From: Branchiostoma floridae
Lineage: Eukaryota > Chordata > Leptocardii > Amphioxiformes > Branchiostomatidae
Assembly (NCBI RefSeq): GCF_000003815.2
Contig: NC_049988.1
Location: 23,117,488-23,179,487, forward strand
Direction: 5' to 3'
DNA: 62,000 bases
Notes under the pieces: generated by a model
Databases searched by the model: none
Told to the model about the DNA's origin: nothing
The model's input: the letters and a program-made list of their open reading frames with translations, nothing else
Program-made: the position numbers and the translations under genes
Part shown: piece by piece, positions 8,790 through 20,348 of the stretch
Position numbering within the stretch: the first letter of the stretch is position 1
How the letters are laid out: the number at the start of each line of letters is the position of its first letter

Positions 8790-11001
8790 ATGTACGAGCA
8801 AGCAGAGCCGGTCCGGTCCCCTTTCTCTCGCCCTGACAGCGGTCAAACAAACGGGCCTCCGGCCCAACCCCCTCCTGTCCATCAAGGTGTTTCCCGCGGG
8901 CGTGTTCGCCATGGCAACGGCGCTTCTGACAATTTGCAAGATGACCAAGAAGCGTCTTCACACACGTACGAAGAAGCGGAGGCGGTGAAACGTTACGAAA
9001 CGTACACGTCAGCAGGTACCCGATGTTTTGTAGCCTGCAATATTAGGTGCAAATTTGTATCATCGGGAAACAATTTTCTGTGCGAGATGATCCATTGATA
9101 TTGATGACCTTGAATTTAGATTTTTATCTAAATTTTTTCTACCTTCGATATACGTATAGAGTGATAATTGGATACCGACAACGAGGAACGAGTTATCATA
9201 GTGATTGGCACGTTTGAATGAAATTCACAATATGCAGTCTGTACACTGTTCCCGCAATGAAAACTTTGAACCTTGCCATTGTGTTATGTTCTTCATGTTG
9301 ACATATTGACTTTTTGAGTTGATCTTGAGCTCAATATTTTTTCTCGCAGACCGCACGTACCCGGGTGGAGCAAGCCGTGGTGCTCTCTGTAGCTTCATCC
9401 GCTCCCACCGCAGCTGCATCGCCGCCGGTATTGCCGTACTGATCGCTGTGGGAGTCGCCCCTTTGACGTTCATCAATAAAGAGGTAAACACTCTAGTTTT
9501 AACACAGTTTGTCTTGTTAATTTACTCGCATGGCTAACAAAAGAGAATGGCTGACAAAAGAGAACGTGTCTAAGTTGTGTTCCCATAAGCTATTCTAAGG
9601 TTTACTATTCTGACGTACATTTTTAGGCAATATCTCAACTGTACACCACTGTGGACGACTTGAAGCGCGACCGAGACGACATGCGCCAACTGTCCACCAC
9701 TGTTGACGCCTTGAAGCGCGACCAAGACGACATGCGCCAACTGTCCAAAACTGTTGACGCCTTGAAGCGCGACCGAGACGACATGCGCCAACTGTCCGCC
9801 ACCGTTGACGCCTTGAAGCGTGACCAAGACGACATGCGCCAACTGTACAATACTTTTGAAGCCTTGAAGTGCGACCAAGACGACATGTCCACCACTGTTG
9901 ATGCCTTGAAGCGCGACCTGGACAGCGAGCGCATCCGAGTCACTGCCTTGGAGCAGCGTCTGCAAGAAATGCGTAAGATGCCAGTTTATTTGGGTTTTAG
10001 TTGTTGTATTTTAGATTGTGAAATTAAAAATATCATTTGTATAAAAACAGGAACATTTGTGACATTATTAGTATGAAAGAAATAATATGTGGCATTGATT
10101 ATGACATGAGATGAAATATCTTGTTAATGATTTTATTTAATACTGTTTTGCTGTTTTATGCTAGTGTTCTGTAGAAGCACATCTGATAAATTTCTATGAC
10201 TAGATTTGAATTGTTTTTTTTATGTCTATACGTTAGTCTGATGTTGATGTAAAACTTGTTTTCCAGAATCTTGTCCTACAGAAAGTTCGTTCCTTAACGA
10301 AATGAGTAAGACGTCAGGTAATTTGGTTTTCCGTTCTTGTTATTTATGTTGTCAAGTTTTTTTTATTACTCTTTTACTGTTTTGATGGTGTTTTGAAGAA
10401 ACATATGTACTGAATTGTTGCTCCCATCTGGTGTTATTGTTAAACTTGTTTTCTAGCATCTTGTCCTAAAGGTTACACAGAGTTCCGTGGAATCTGCTAC
10501 AAGGCCTTCAACGCAGAGAAGACCTTCAGCGAAGCGGCCGCGGCCTGTGATGAAGACGGCGGCAACCTCGCCATGCCCCGAGACGCTGGGACCAACGACT
10601 TCCTGATCTCCCTGCACAATGCATTGAACGCCCGGGATGACTTCTGGTTCGGCCTGCACGATCAGCGCGAGGAGGGAAGCTTTGAGTGGGTGGATGGTTC
10701 TTCACTTGGAACGTACAGCAACTGGGCTCCGGGACAATCGGCCAACTATTGGGTCAACGCGGATTGCGCTGCATACTCTGTATCCTGGAAGGACAAGTGG
10801 GCCGACTACTCATGCTACAACACGTTTCCCTTCATCTGCCAGGCTGTCCCAGGTAGATCTTATAACCCTACCCTTTCCTGAAACACATCTTTCTAGTTCA
10901 CATGGCACAGCTTAAGTCTCCATCAGACTAATTACGTTAGACCATTGATAACGCATCACTCAATATCTTATCTCTGATGTTTGTTTTCAGGTCGTCCCTA
11001 G
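8790..11001 (+). CDS. C-type lectin CTL1, type II membrane protein
   Basis: Coding exons, all with consistent phases: 8790-9015, 9350-9483, 9627-9972, 10267-10317, 10457-10852 and 10991-11001, giving 387 residues. Exon 1 (MYEQAEPVRSPFSRPDSG...) is a hydrophilic cytoplasmic tail. Exon 2 carries the only transmembrane helix (SCIAAGIAVLIAVGVAPLTF). Exon 3 is a stalk of 17-residue repeats (QLSTTVDALKRDQDDMR). Exon 5 is a C-type lectin-like domain, from SCPKGYTEFRGICYKAF to CYNTFPFICQAVPG, with the expected cysteines and WVDGSS core. The calcium-site motifs are atypical: QSAN instead of EPN/QPD and WAD instead of WND, so sugar binding is uncertain. The last exon adds GRP and TAG. The protein is predicted at the cell surface with the CTLD outside, likely as an oligomer. 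Confidence 0.85.
10267..10317 (+). CDS. CTL1 51-nt cassette exon
   Basis: A phase-neutral 51-base exon between TTGTTTTCCAG and TCAG|GTAATTT. Its acceptor and first bases (TTGTTTTCCAGAATCTTGTCCTACAG) mimic the start of the CTLD exon 190 bases downstream (TTGTTTTCTAGCATCTTGTCCTAAAG), so it looks like a local duplication of that acceptor. CTL2 has only one such acceptor. It can be skipped or included without a frame change. Usage is unproven. Confidence 0.5.
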
Positions 11002-11048
11002 GTGACAGGCTATCTCCACCACTGTAAACCGGCCCTCCGGACATCTGC

Positions 11049-11054
11049 AATAAA
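11049..11054 (+). terminator. CTL1 polyadenylation signal
   Basis: AATAAA 48 bases after the stop codon. CTL2 has AGTAAA at the paralogous place (27690-27695). Confidence 0.7.
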
Positions 11055-12548
11055 GATACTAGCCAGTAAAACGATTTGGTTTGGCCGTATGACGTTCAAT
11101 TTCTGTTTTGGCGGAGTTTCCTACAAAACGATGAACTGACAGCACAGACAAACCGTAATCGCTTAAAAAGCTTCACTCAAGACATGACGGCAGCCCGGCT
11201 CTCTGGACATGTCCAGTAAAAAAATTAATCTACGAGTCACTAAAATGTTATAATGTAACAATGGGCCCAAACAGAACTTTGTTTACAAGTTTGTTGAGTT
11301 AAAATAACGCACGAGAAAGAGTGAATACACACCAAAGCAATTAATCAGCACTAAGTACAATTTAGACACGCCTCACTTCTCATATATATTTCAGAGAATG
11401 TACGCAAATTTTTGGCACGTAGCCAAAAGGTTTCACTTTAGAAACATTCTAGAAGTAGAAAGCTCCTGATCAAATCCATTATTTTTTTCTTTACATAGAT
11501 TTCAGCTTTGCTAATAATCATATATCTTACTCCAGGTTCTTGTTTAGATTGTGGATTGTTTTACATATGGATAAAGCAATGGGCCCCAAACAACACGTTG
11601 TTTTACAAGTTTGTTGAGGAGTAAAATAACACCTGAAAAAGAGTGAATGCCATGATGCACATTCTCATATGTATTGCAGAGAATGTACCCATATATTTTT
11701 GCACGTAGCCAGAAGGTTTTGTTTTACATAGGGAAGTCTAGAAAGTGAAAAGATTGTGGTTTGGCAGTGTCAAATGCATTAATACTTCTAAATCAAAGTT
11801 TCCTAAAAAAAGGTAACACAGACAAAATGCAAGCGCTTAAAACTTGCAACTTCATTGTTTTCACAGTAGACTGACTACTTTTTGTTGTTGTAGTAAACGA
11901 GAAAAATGCATATTTCCATAACAACCTAGTACTTATCGATAGAAGCTCCTTTAACAAATCTGGAAAACTGTGCTCATGTGAGCCTGAAACACTGATAAAA
12001 CCACATTGGTGAAGCCGATCTGTACATGTGTGACACTAAATAAAAGTTACCAACAGGAACTGTGGCTCCGGCTGTCTTACTGAGGGGTGACTGTGGTGAG
12101 AAAGATGTCGGTTAGCGCGAGGATCAGTCCGTTCCGTATATAATAATTGTCCATCGTTTTGACACTGACAATTAAAATGTTGTACCCAAAACTGTGTTCC
12201 ATTCATGGCGTCTTTTTCTTAACCAAGGCAGCCCGGACACACGTAAGTCCTGTTTTAGAACAAATCCTACATTCTTGTCCTTCCATCTGGAGGTTGCTTA
12301 TTTTGCTTCAAAAGATGCTGTAGCAAAACTCCAGCCAGCAAACGGCTCCATCTGGCGTCCAAGGTTATATTGCACCGTTAGGTAATCCCTACACTTGACA
12401 GCATTTTGACATGAAAATAGAATCTATAAATAGACAAGCAAATAAAACAATGTTGCATTTATTCAACATATGTGTGACAGACTAAATTGATAAAATTTCA
12501 CCCTGTAATTTTTATCAATTGATCGCAAACATTATTCCTTCCTGTAGC
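11055..12548. other. CTL1 3' flank, no gene seen
   Basis: Aligns over most of its length with 27700-28972 in copy B (shared GGGCCCAAACAG, CACGTAGCCAGAAGG and GGCAGCCCGGACACACGTAA). It contains a partial internal direct repeat (11255-11420 versus 11580-11720). No open frame is conserved between the copies. Confidence 0.6.
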
Positions 12549-12569
12549 GCTCACTAGACGAAAAGACCT

Positions 12570-13190
12570 AATATGTAGACGTATGCTGACGGACTCCAAT
12601 TTGCAACACCTGACGGATGCTGACAAATGCTGACAAATGCTGACGGATCCCCAAATCAATCACGGATCCCAAAAAATGACGGATCCCACTTACATCCGCA
12701 ACGCATTCGTAGGTATCCGTAACTCGCGGTGTATACAAACACGGAACCCGTATTCTTACGTACTTCGCGACGGATGCTAACACTGCATCCGTATGGATAC
12801 CTCCGAAATCATGGACGCTATACGCATACGTAAAGCATTCGTTGGTATCCATAGGTCACTAGCGGATTTAAACAGTGCATTCGTTTGGATACTTACTTTT
12901 AATGTAAACAAAAGCATACGTGGTCAGGATTCTTGTTTATCAGCAAAAACTCTTCAGATGCAGACGTATACGAATTTGCAACATCTTGACGAATGCTAAC
13001 GGATTCCCAAGATTACCAAAAATCACGGATCCCATGCACATCAGTAACGCATTTGTTGGTATTCGTCACTCGCTGTGGATGCAAACACGGAATTCGTATG
13101 CTTACGTACTTGGCTAACACAGCATCCGTAAGGATTCTTACTTTTTACGTATGCGTGGCTAGCACTCTTGTTTTTGCGCAAAATATCATT
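12570..13190. repeat. Two-unit tandem repeat within the CACTA-like element
   Basis: Units offset by about 363 bases (CACGGATCCCA at 12661 and 13024), both rich in ACGGAT, GCATCCGT and TTACGTAC words. Such subterminal motifs may be transposase-binding sites. That role is inferred. Confidence 0.65.
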
Positions 13191-13339
13191 TTTTTAGAAT
13201 GGTTATATCTTCCCCTCTTTTTGTACCTCGGATACCACAGTTTGTAACGTCAATACAAGTAAGACAATCCACGTTACGCTAGATACCAGAATACTCGGAT
13301 TCGTAAGGATGCGAAATGGTTTTTTTCTGCATTCGTGGC

Positions 13340-13420
13340 AAGATTACCAACAATGCACTGCTCCAGTGGATTGCTCCAGTGGAGGGGATTCCATTGGAGC
13401 AGTGCATTGTTGGTAATCTT
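13340..13420. repeat. 30-bp stem hairpin
   Basis: AAGATTACCAACAATGCACT... (13340-13369) pairs with 13391-13420 with one mismatch and a 21-base loop. It lies inside the CACTA-like element. Confidence 0.85.
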
Positions 13421-13639
13421 AAATATGCGACTCTGTATTTTTTTGCATCCGTACATTGGGGCGGTGTATTGTGGGTAATCCAATCGTTGTCTCTCTGACC
13501 AATCAGACTGCACATCAGTCAGTTTAAAAATAAAGCGGAGATAGTCAGCGTTGTCCGTGAGGACCGCAATCTTTTTGTACCTCAAACTTTGAGTTTTGAA
13601 ACGTTGAACTCGGGATATGGATTTGTACACACGTGTGTG

Positions 13640-14489
13640 AACTTCTGAAGTAGGGTGATGTTGAGGCGGTGACCAAACTCAAGTGGCAGTCGACGGACGG
13701 GACGACGAGGGACTGAAACAGCCAGCCCTGTTTTGTAGTTCGGGGTCCTGGAGCTATTTTACATCACTGTCCTGCCGCAGGGATCTCACGGCGAGGTATG
13801 TTTTATACAATGATTGTTTCCAAACAATACCCGCTTTGAATTCGTCTTTGTGACTACATTCCTTGTTGGCTAGTAGTTAGTAGCGCTTTTGGTATGCTTG
13901 GGCTGAACAGAAACTTATCAGAAAACGACATAACGGAGCCTTACAAAACACAAGTCACAAGCATGATACTTGCTGAGTAACTGTTGACTTATTTGGGAAA
14001 AATTTGAATCATCATCAAAACAGTACTTGTATACACATATGTTTGTCTCAAGCCTGGAATTTATTCGCATAGGAACATTCTGTTCCAACGGTGTTTACGT
14101 GTTTGTTTATATGCGACGTCTCGTACACAATGCAAAGTCCGGCCGGGGAAGCAGATCACACCTTGTCACTAATTATGCAACGCTAGACTGATTCTGCCGC
14201 GCCCTCCCGGGGGACTTTTTTGGTATGATAATGCGGAATGTAACGGCGATACCACAATCAGATGCATTTGTTCCTGTTGTATAACAAGCCAATCACCATT
14301 TCTTTTCATATACATCCTAATAACTTTGACGGACGCATCCATCAAACATCTATCTCAAAATTTGATGGGATTATTCTTTCTCTTTTTCAGAAGGCGGGTC
14401 GACATTCTCTGGCCGTGTCAACAGCTGGGAGAACACTGGACTACAGGAAGGGCACAGAAGGAATTGAGCTGGGAGGGATCAGGGCGTAA
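13640..14489 (+). other. Possible two-exon transcript within the CACTA-like element
   Basis: A GC-rich segment ends at GGCGAG|GTATGTTT (13795/13796). A pyrimidine-rich acceptor TCTCTTTTTCAG at 14380-14391 opens a segment whose frame (KAGRHSLAVSTAGRTLDYRK...) ends in TAA at 14489. No ATG or domain was identified, so this may be a non-coding or decayed gene of the element. Confidence 0.25.
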
Positions 14490-15074
14490 CTAGCCTGAAA
14501 AGAAGCGAAGCACTGTCACTAGTAGAAAGGAGACTTTGTGCTGTTGCGAGAAGCTGTACATACTGATACTATAAGTCATGTTAGTTGTACTTTACAAGCT
14601 GGATTCACTATCTGTATCCTGTAGCCGGATGTGGAAATTCCTTAGAGTTGGACATCGCGAACATTTGTAATAGAAACAGATATTCGTAGAAGCAAGATTA
14701 GCCACAGACTCCCATGTCAGTTTTACATAAAAGTCAAATTGTATTCACGTTTGATCCTATATTCTATTTGGAAGTATAAGAAGTCATGTGATATTGGCGG
14801 TTAAAGGATTCAACTTTCCCTTAACATAATTAGATAACAGGGACTCTCTGTACATACCTGGTATAACCCATTCTTGTTGCAATATTGTATCTGTATACAT
14901 ATCATGTGGCAGACAGGATTCGGCCTCGATGACATTACGTCGTTTAGTTCTTCTCAGGACTGGTTTAGAATAAGATTATTCTGTGCATTCTTTTCCATTT
15001 CAAATCGTGTTAGCCTTTTATAAGAAATTAATTGGGCACACATGATATTGTGATTTGTCAAATGTGCGGAAAAT

Positions 15075-15540
15075 TCATTAAAGTGACTTTGTATCTGCAG
15101 AAAATCCCGTTTTGGATTCTTTATGATCTCATCATACGAAGAAATCCCTAAAAAACGACTTCGCATCCGCGGCAAATGCCGCATTGGGATTTCTTAGGAT
15201 CCGACCATGCCAAATATACGAGGAAAATCCTATAAAAACGACTTCGCATCCACGGCAAATTCCGTATTGGGATTCTTTAGGATCCGACCATGACAAATAT
15301 ACGAGGAAAATCCTATAAAAACGACTGCGCATCCGCGGCAAAGGCCGTTTTGGGACCCGTTCATTCCAGGTATTCGAAGAAATCCTTTGAAAAACGACTT
15401 CGCATCCGAGGGAAATACCGTTTGGGGATTCTTTGCGATCCGATCATTCCAGGTATTCAAAGAAATCCCTAAAAAAAACGACTTCGCATCCGTGGAAAAT
15501 CCCATTTTGGGATATGTTTGAGTCTTTTCATTCCGGATCC
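15075..15540. repeat. 83-bp minisatellite, about six units
   Basis: ACGACT(T/G)CGCATCC recurs at 15155, 15238, 15321, 15394 and 15478 (steps 83, 83, 73, 84), with a degenerate first unit near 15080. All ORFs here are repeat artefacts. Confidence 0.9.
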
Positions 15541-16430
15541 CAAAAATCCAAATTTCGGATATTTTAGGGATCCAACTCGAATCCGTTTGCATTCGCTAGC
15601 ATTTGTTACAAATACGCAAATATCCCTGCTCGGATATGGCTACATCCGATACCCTTTCCCCCAGTGGCTGCATATCCGCACACTTTTATGTGTCCAGTAG
15701 TACTCCCCTCAACAGTAGTACTTAACAGTAGTACTCCACTCACAACAGGGTGGACCGTGGCAAATTCGATAATTGCGCTGTACTCATACTGCTAATATTA
15801 ACATTAGAATAATTTGTTTCTCTTAAAAAGACGGCCTTGTAGAGTCCATTCCAAGACACCATGAGGGTTTTTAGGCGATATTTATAATTAGTCTGAATTA
15901 TTTTGAATAAAAGAATATCTGAGCCACAATAATTAGATTATTTTTTAAAAATTGACTGAGAAAGTACTCATATATTTGAATTCCTTTGAATATTTGAGAA
16001 ACATTTTGAAAGTAACTGTACAAAAATATCTTTATTTACAATAATTGTGAAACCTCTGTGTGATTATTTCACATTTACAAATATTTACAAAAAATGGTTA
16101 ACCTCGCCAAATGGTTAAATTAGTTTATTGCCCCCATAAAAGTAATCCCTATTGTTGCATCTGTATATTTTTAGATTTCACAGCTGGGCACTGGTGGATC
16201 CTTTGTGGTGGGCCATTGTTTCATGGCACCCAACCATACTTTGCAAGGATGTGTGAATTGCTATCTTCCCAGCCCACTGAACCATTTACAAAAAATGGTA
16301 GAAAATGGTAGATAATGGTAGAATGCTGTTATCATTATTTAGAAACCATTAGAAGTATCCAATTCCACACGATGAATATTTCCAAAGTTTTACAGGACCA
16401 GGGAAATATTTATAAAGTTGAAACAGTGTT

Positions 16431-16496
16431 ATGTCTAGGACATTTGATACTTCAGAAATATTTGTATATTTCTGAAGTATCAAATGTCCCAGACAT
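16431..16496. repeat. Hairpin with ~30-bp arms
   Basis: GGACATTTGATACTTCAGAA and its complement flank a short centre, with ATGTCT/AGACAT extending the stem past one bulge. It sits in the left, non-palindromic part of the 4.1-kb element. Confidence 0.85.
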
Positions 16497-16519
16497 ATAA
16501 TTACAAAACTTTAAGAGTC

Positions 16520-19500
16520 CCTGTCTGTAAAAACCAAGCATAGGGTGGCCAAACTCAAGAAATCAATTTTCCTTAAATTTTGTGTGGTGGTAGGGCCTTG
16601 GTCCAAACCTACAAAAATGGCAAAGTTTTAGATCTGCGGTCACAGGTTGCCATGGCAACGGCCATTTTTCAAAATGGCGGATTTTCACCAAGGGAAGGCA
16701 TTAGTCGCGTACAAAATAGACCTTCTTTGGACTCCTGTAGCCCCCACAAATTAACAGATATTTTATTGATTCTCACATATGTTATCACCCATATTCTAAT
16801 AAGAAAAATGGTATATAGTGATGCTCGAAATATTTTTGTAGTGAGGTGCAGCAGATGTTTAAAAATGATGTGTTTTCGTGAATTTCCAAAATTGACAAAA
16901 ATCCATTTTTTGACCATTTTCATTGACCATTAGCTCATTAAAATGCAAATCAATTTGCTTGATTTTTGGCATATTTATAGTTTGGACCTTTTTATGCATC
17001 ATATGTAAAAAAAAATTTGGGCCTCTTACGGAACGGACCCTGGTGACCCCGAGAGTAAACCAATATTTCCATTTCAAGAAAATCGTAACCATAGTATTAT
17101 TCCTGGAAAAACAGTCATAGCTTACCAAAAATGAATCTCAGTTTCATTTTATGTAGCAGAGACACCTACCTATCACTTATTAAAGCAGGGTCGTTCGAGA
17201 TTTTTTAAATAATTGCCTTTAAAATGATTTTATTGAGTTTTTTTGGTCATTTTTAGACCAAAAATGTATATTTTGGCCCCAGTACCCTGGTATTACAACC
17301 AAATGACCTGAAATAAAGAAATAAAAGTAAAGAAATGCCCTGGACATGTACACACATGGGTTGATAACTGGTTTGCCATATAATAGTACAAAATGCTTAA
17401 TTTTGGGATTTTTTTGTGCCATTTTTGGCTCAAAAAGTACATTTTTGGCCCCTGTACCCTGGTTTTACAACTAAATGACCTGAAATTTGGTATAGGAATG
17501 ACGTGGACACATGCGCACATAGATTTGATAATAATATTGGCATACTATGCAACAAAATGCTAAATTTTGTGATTTTTTGTGATTTTTTTTGACAAAAAAG
17601 TACATTTTTGGCTCCTGTACCCTGGCTTTACAACTGAATGACCTAAATTTGGTATAGGAATTCCCTGGACATATGCGCACACATTATATGCCAAACCAGT
17701 TATCAACCCATGTGTGTACATGTCCAGGGCATTTTTATACCAAATTTCAGGTCATTTGGTCTAAAAATGACCAAAAAAACTCAATAAAATCATTTTAAAG
17801 GCAATTATAAAAAACCTCGAACGACCCTGCTTTAGTAAGTGATAGGTAGGTTTCTCTGCTACATAAAATGAAACTGAGATTGATTTTTGGTAAGCTTTGA
17901 CTGTTTTTCCAGGAATAGTAGTAATACTATGGTTACGATTTTCTTGAAATGGAAATATTGGTTTACTCTCGGGGTCACCACGGTCCGTTAACAACCAAGT
18001 GACCTAAAACTTGGTAAGGAATGCCCTGGACACATGCGCACATGGATTCAATAACACTTTTGGCATACTGTGCAACAAAATGCTAAATTTTGTAATTTTT
18101 GGTTTATTTTTTTACAACAAAGTACATTTTTGGCTCCTGTACCCTGGCTTTACAACTGAATGACCTGGAATTCGGCATAGCGATGCGCACATGGATGCGC
18201 ACATGGATTCAATAACACGTATTACATTCAGTACATAACCTGAAATTCGGTATAGGAGCGCATTGGAAATTGATTTTATAACAACCTTTTTACATACAGT
18301 TCAACAAAACGCTTAATGTTGTAATTTTGGTCATTGTTTTATCCAAAGTACATTTTTGGCCCCTGTACTTTGCACCTTGCATGTGCCCTATTAGGCATTA
18401 CAAGCAAATGACCTCCTGAACTCCCTTGGACTCCTGTAACCCCCACAAAGTAAGAGATATTCTATTGATTCCCGTACATGCTATAACCCATATTCTAGTA
18501 AGAAAGGTGATATAAAGTAATGCTCGAAAGGTTTTTGTAGTGAGGTGCAGCAGATGTTTAAATAAAGATGATGTGTTTTTGTAAATTGTAAATTGCCAAA
18601 AAGTGTTATTAAAGCCATGTCCAGGGCGCTCCCATACCGAATTTCAGATTATTTAGTTGGAAAACCAGAGTACAGGAGCCAAAAATGTATTTTTTAGTTA
18701 AAAAATGGAAAAAAAATCACAAAATTCAGCATTTTGTAGTACTGTATGACAAACGTGTTATTGAATCCATGTGCGCATATGTCCAGGGCATTCCTATACC
18801 AAATTTAGGTCATTCAGTTGTAAAGCCAGGGTACAGGAGCCAAAAATGTACTTTTTGTAAAAAGGAATATGACCCAAAATCACAAAATTTAGCATTTTGT
18901 TGCACAGTATGCCAATATTATTATTAAATCTATGTGCGCATGCGTCATTCCTATGCCAAATTTTAGGTCATTTAGTTGTAAAACCAGGGTACAGGGGCCA
19001 AAAATGGCACCAAAAAATCACAAAATTAAGCATTTTGTTCTATTATATGGCAAACCAGTTATCAACCCATGTGTGTACATGTCCAGGGCATTTCTTTACC
19101 AAATTTCAGGTCATTTGGTTGTAATACCAGGGTACTGGGGCCAAAATATACATTTTTGGTCTAAAAATGACCAAAAAAACTCAATAAAATCATTTTAAAG
19201 GCAATTATTTAAAAAATCTCGAACGACCCTGCTTTAATAAGTGATAGGTAGGTGTCTCTGCTACATAAAATGAAACTGAGATTCATTTTTGGTAAGCTAT
19301 GACTGTTTTTCCAGGAATAATACTATGGTTACGATTTTCTTGAAATGGAAATATTGGTTTTCTCCCGGGGTCACCACGATCCGTTCCGTAAGAGGCCCAA
19401 ATTTTTTTTTTACATATGATGTATAAAAAGGTCCAAACTATAACTGTGCCAAAAATCAAGCAAATTGATTTGCCTTTTAATAAGCTAATGGTCAATGAAA

Positions 19501-19905
19501 ATGGTCAAAAAATGGATTTTTGTCAATTTTGGAAATTCACGAAAACACATCATTTTTAAACATCTGCTGCAAATCACTACAAAAATATTTCGAGCATCAT
19601 TATATACCATTTTTCTTATTAGAATATGGGTAATAACATATGTGAGAATCAATAAAATATCTGTTAATTTGTGGGGGCTACAGGAGTCCAAAGAAGGTCT
19701 ATTTTGTACGCGACTAAGGCCTTCCCTTGGTGAAAATCCGCCATTTTGAAAAATGGCCGTTGCCATGGCAACTGTTGACTGCAGATCTAAAACTTTGCCA
19801 TTTTTGTAGGTTTGGACCAAGGCCCTACCACCACACAAAATTTAAGGAAAATTGATTTTTTTAGTTTGGCCAACTTTTTTTGATTTTGCTTGGTTTTTAC
19901 AGACA
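16520..19905. repeat. Large inverted repeat (arms over 1 kb)
   Basis: Left-arm landmarks (AAATTTTGTGTGGTGGTAGG near 16576; GTTGCCATGGCAAC at 16646; ACTCCTGTAGCCCCCACAAA near 16730) reappear reversed at about 19845, 19759 and 19680, with only scattered differences. Each arm continues into repeats built on GTACATTTTTGGCCCCTGTA. Confidence 0.9.
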
Positions 19906-19970
19906 TCAGCTCTTAAAATCAATTCTAAACAATGGCCACAAACATCCGCATGGTGTCTTGGAATGGACTC

Positions 19971-20348
19971 TACCGAATTATGATAATAAGCTTATCAAGC
20001 TTGTTTACATATAAAGAGACACATTATATATAACGGAACACATTGCATTATCAGGCACACAATGTCTGAAATATGATTACGTTAACAACTGATTATTTGT
20101 GCGCTATGTATAAAAGAGATGTGAAGGAAGGAAAATTAACAACGGAAAAAAAATTTAAAAACGGTAAGGTCAAATAACAAAGGGCAGCTCCTCTAAAGTG
20201 TAGGCGGAACACGCTGCACACTGAATGTGGATAAGCAGGCAATAAACTGACCTTTCACCCCACCAGGTCCGTCACCTTTCACCCTTGCTGCTCCAGACAG
20301 ACGCTTGCAGGAGGATTGTGCGGAGGTAATTATCATCACTGGAAGCAG
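19971..20348 (+). other. Copy-B spacer and ZNF2 leader exon
   Basis: Aligns with 29113-29466 upstream of ZNF3 (AGCTTGTTTACATATAAAGA, GTGTAGGCGGAACACGCT, GAATGTGGATAAGCAGGCA). It ends at the donor GGAAGCAG|GTAAAAAC. A TATA-like TATAAAAG lies near 20109. ZNF1 lacks this upstream block. Confidence 0.5.

Larger units (their letters stand above)
12552..15666. mobile_element. CACTA-like non-autonomous element (3.1 kb)
   Basis: Begins CACTAGACGAAAAG and ends CCTTTCCCCCAGTG, whose complement begins CACTGGGGGAAAGG. The termini therefore match at 10 of 14 bases, with weaker similarity further in. It is flanked by a 3-base duplication GCT (12549-12551 and 15667-15669). Copy B shows the unoccupied site TAGCGCTGCATATCC at 28970-28984. 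CACT ends with 3-base duplications are the hallmark of the EnSpm/CACTA group. No transposase frame was found. The interior has subterminal GGATCC-rich repeats, a hairpin and an 83-bp minisatellite. Confidence 0.8.
15842..19970. mobile_element. 4.1-kb palindromic element with TA target duplication
   Basis: Perfect 22-base terminal inverted repeats (starting GAGTCCATTCCAAGACACCA) are flanked by TA on both sides. Copy B retains the empty site at 29111-29112 (ACTTAG-TA-CGGAAC). The interior is dominated by a long inverted repeat (about 16520-17690 against 18740-19905, reversed), a further partial copy at 17690-17995 and tandem units of about 162 bases. There is no transposase frame. The mirrored 117-aa ORFs are a consequence of the palindrome. 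TA duplications suggest mobilisation by a Tc1/mariner-type or other TA-targeting transposase. Confidence 0.85.

Noticed and set aside
9570-9965. 131-aa minus-strand repeat ORF (LAHVVLVALQGVNSGG), similar one at 26188-26769
   Set aside because: Antisense of the lectin stalk repeats; the sense strand has correct splice sites and a conserved gene model.
16580-16933. 117-aa ORF, with a near-identical mirror at 19485-19838 on the minus strand
   Set aside because: The two are the two arms of one palindrome; no domain is recognisable and other frames are equally open. Similarity is explained by the inverted repeat.
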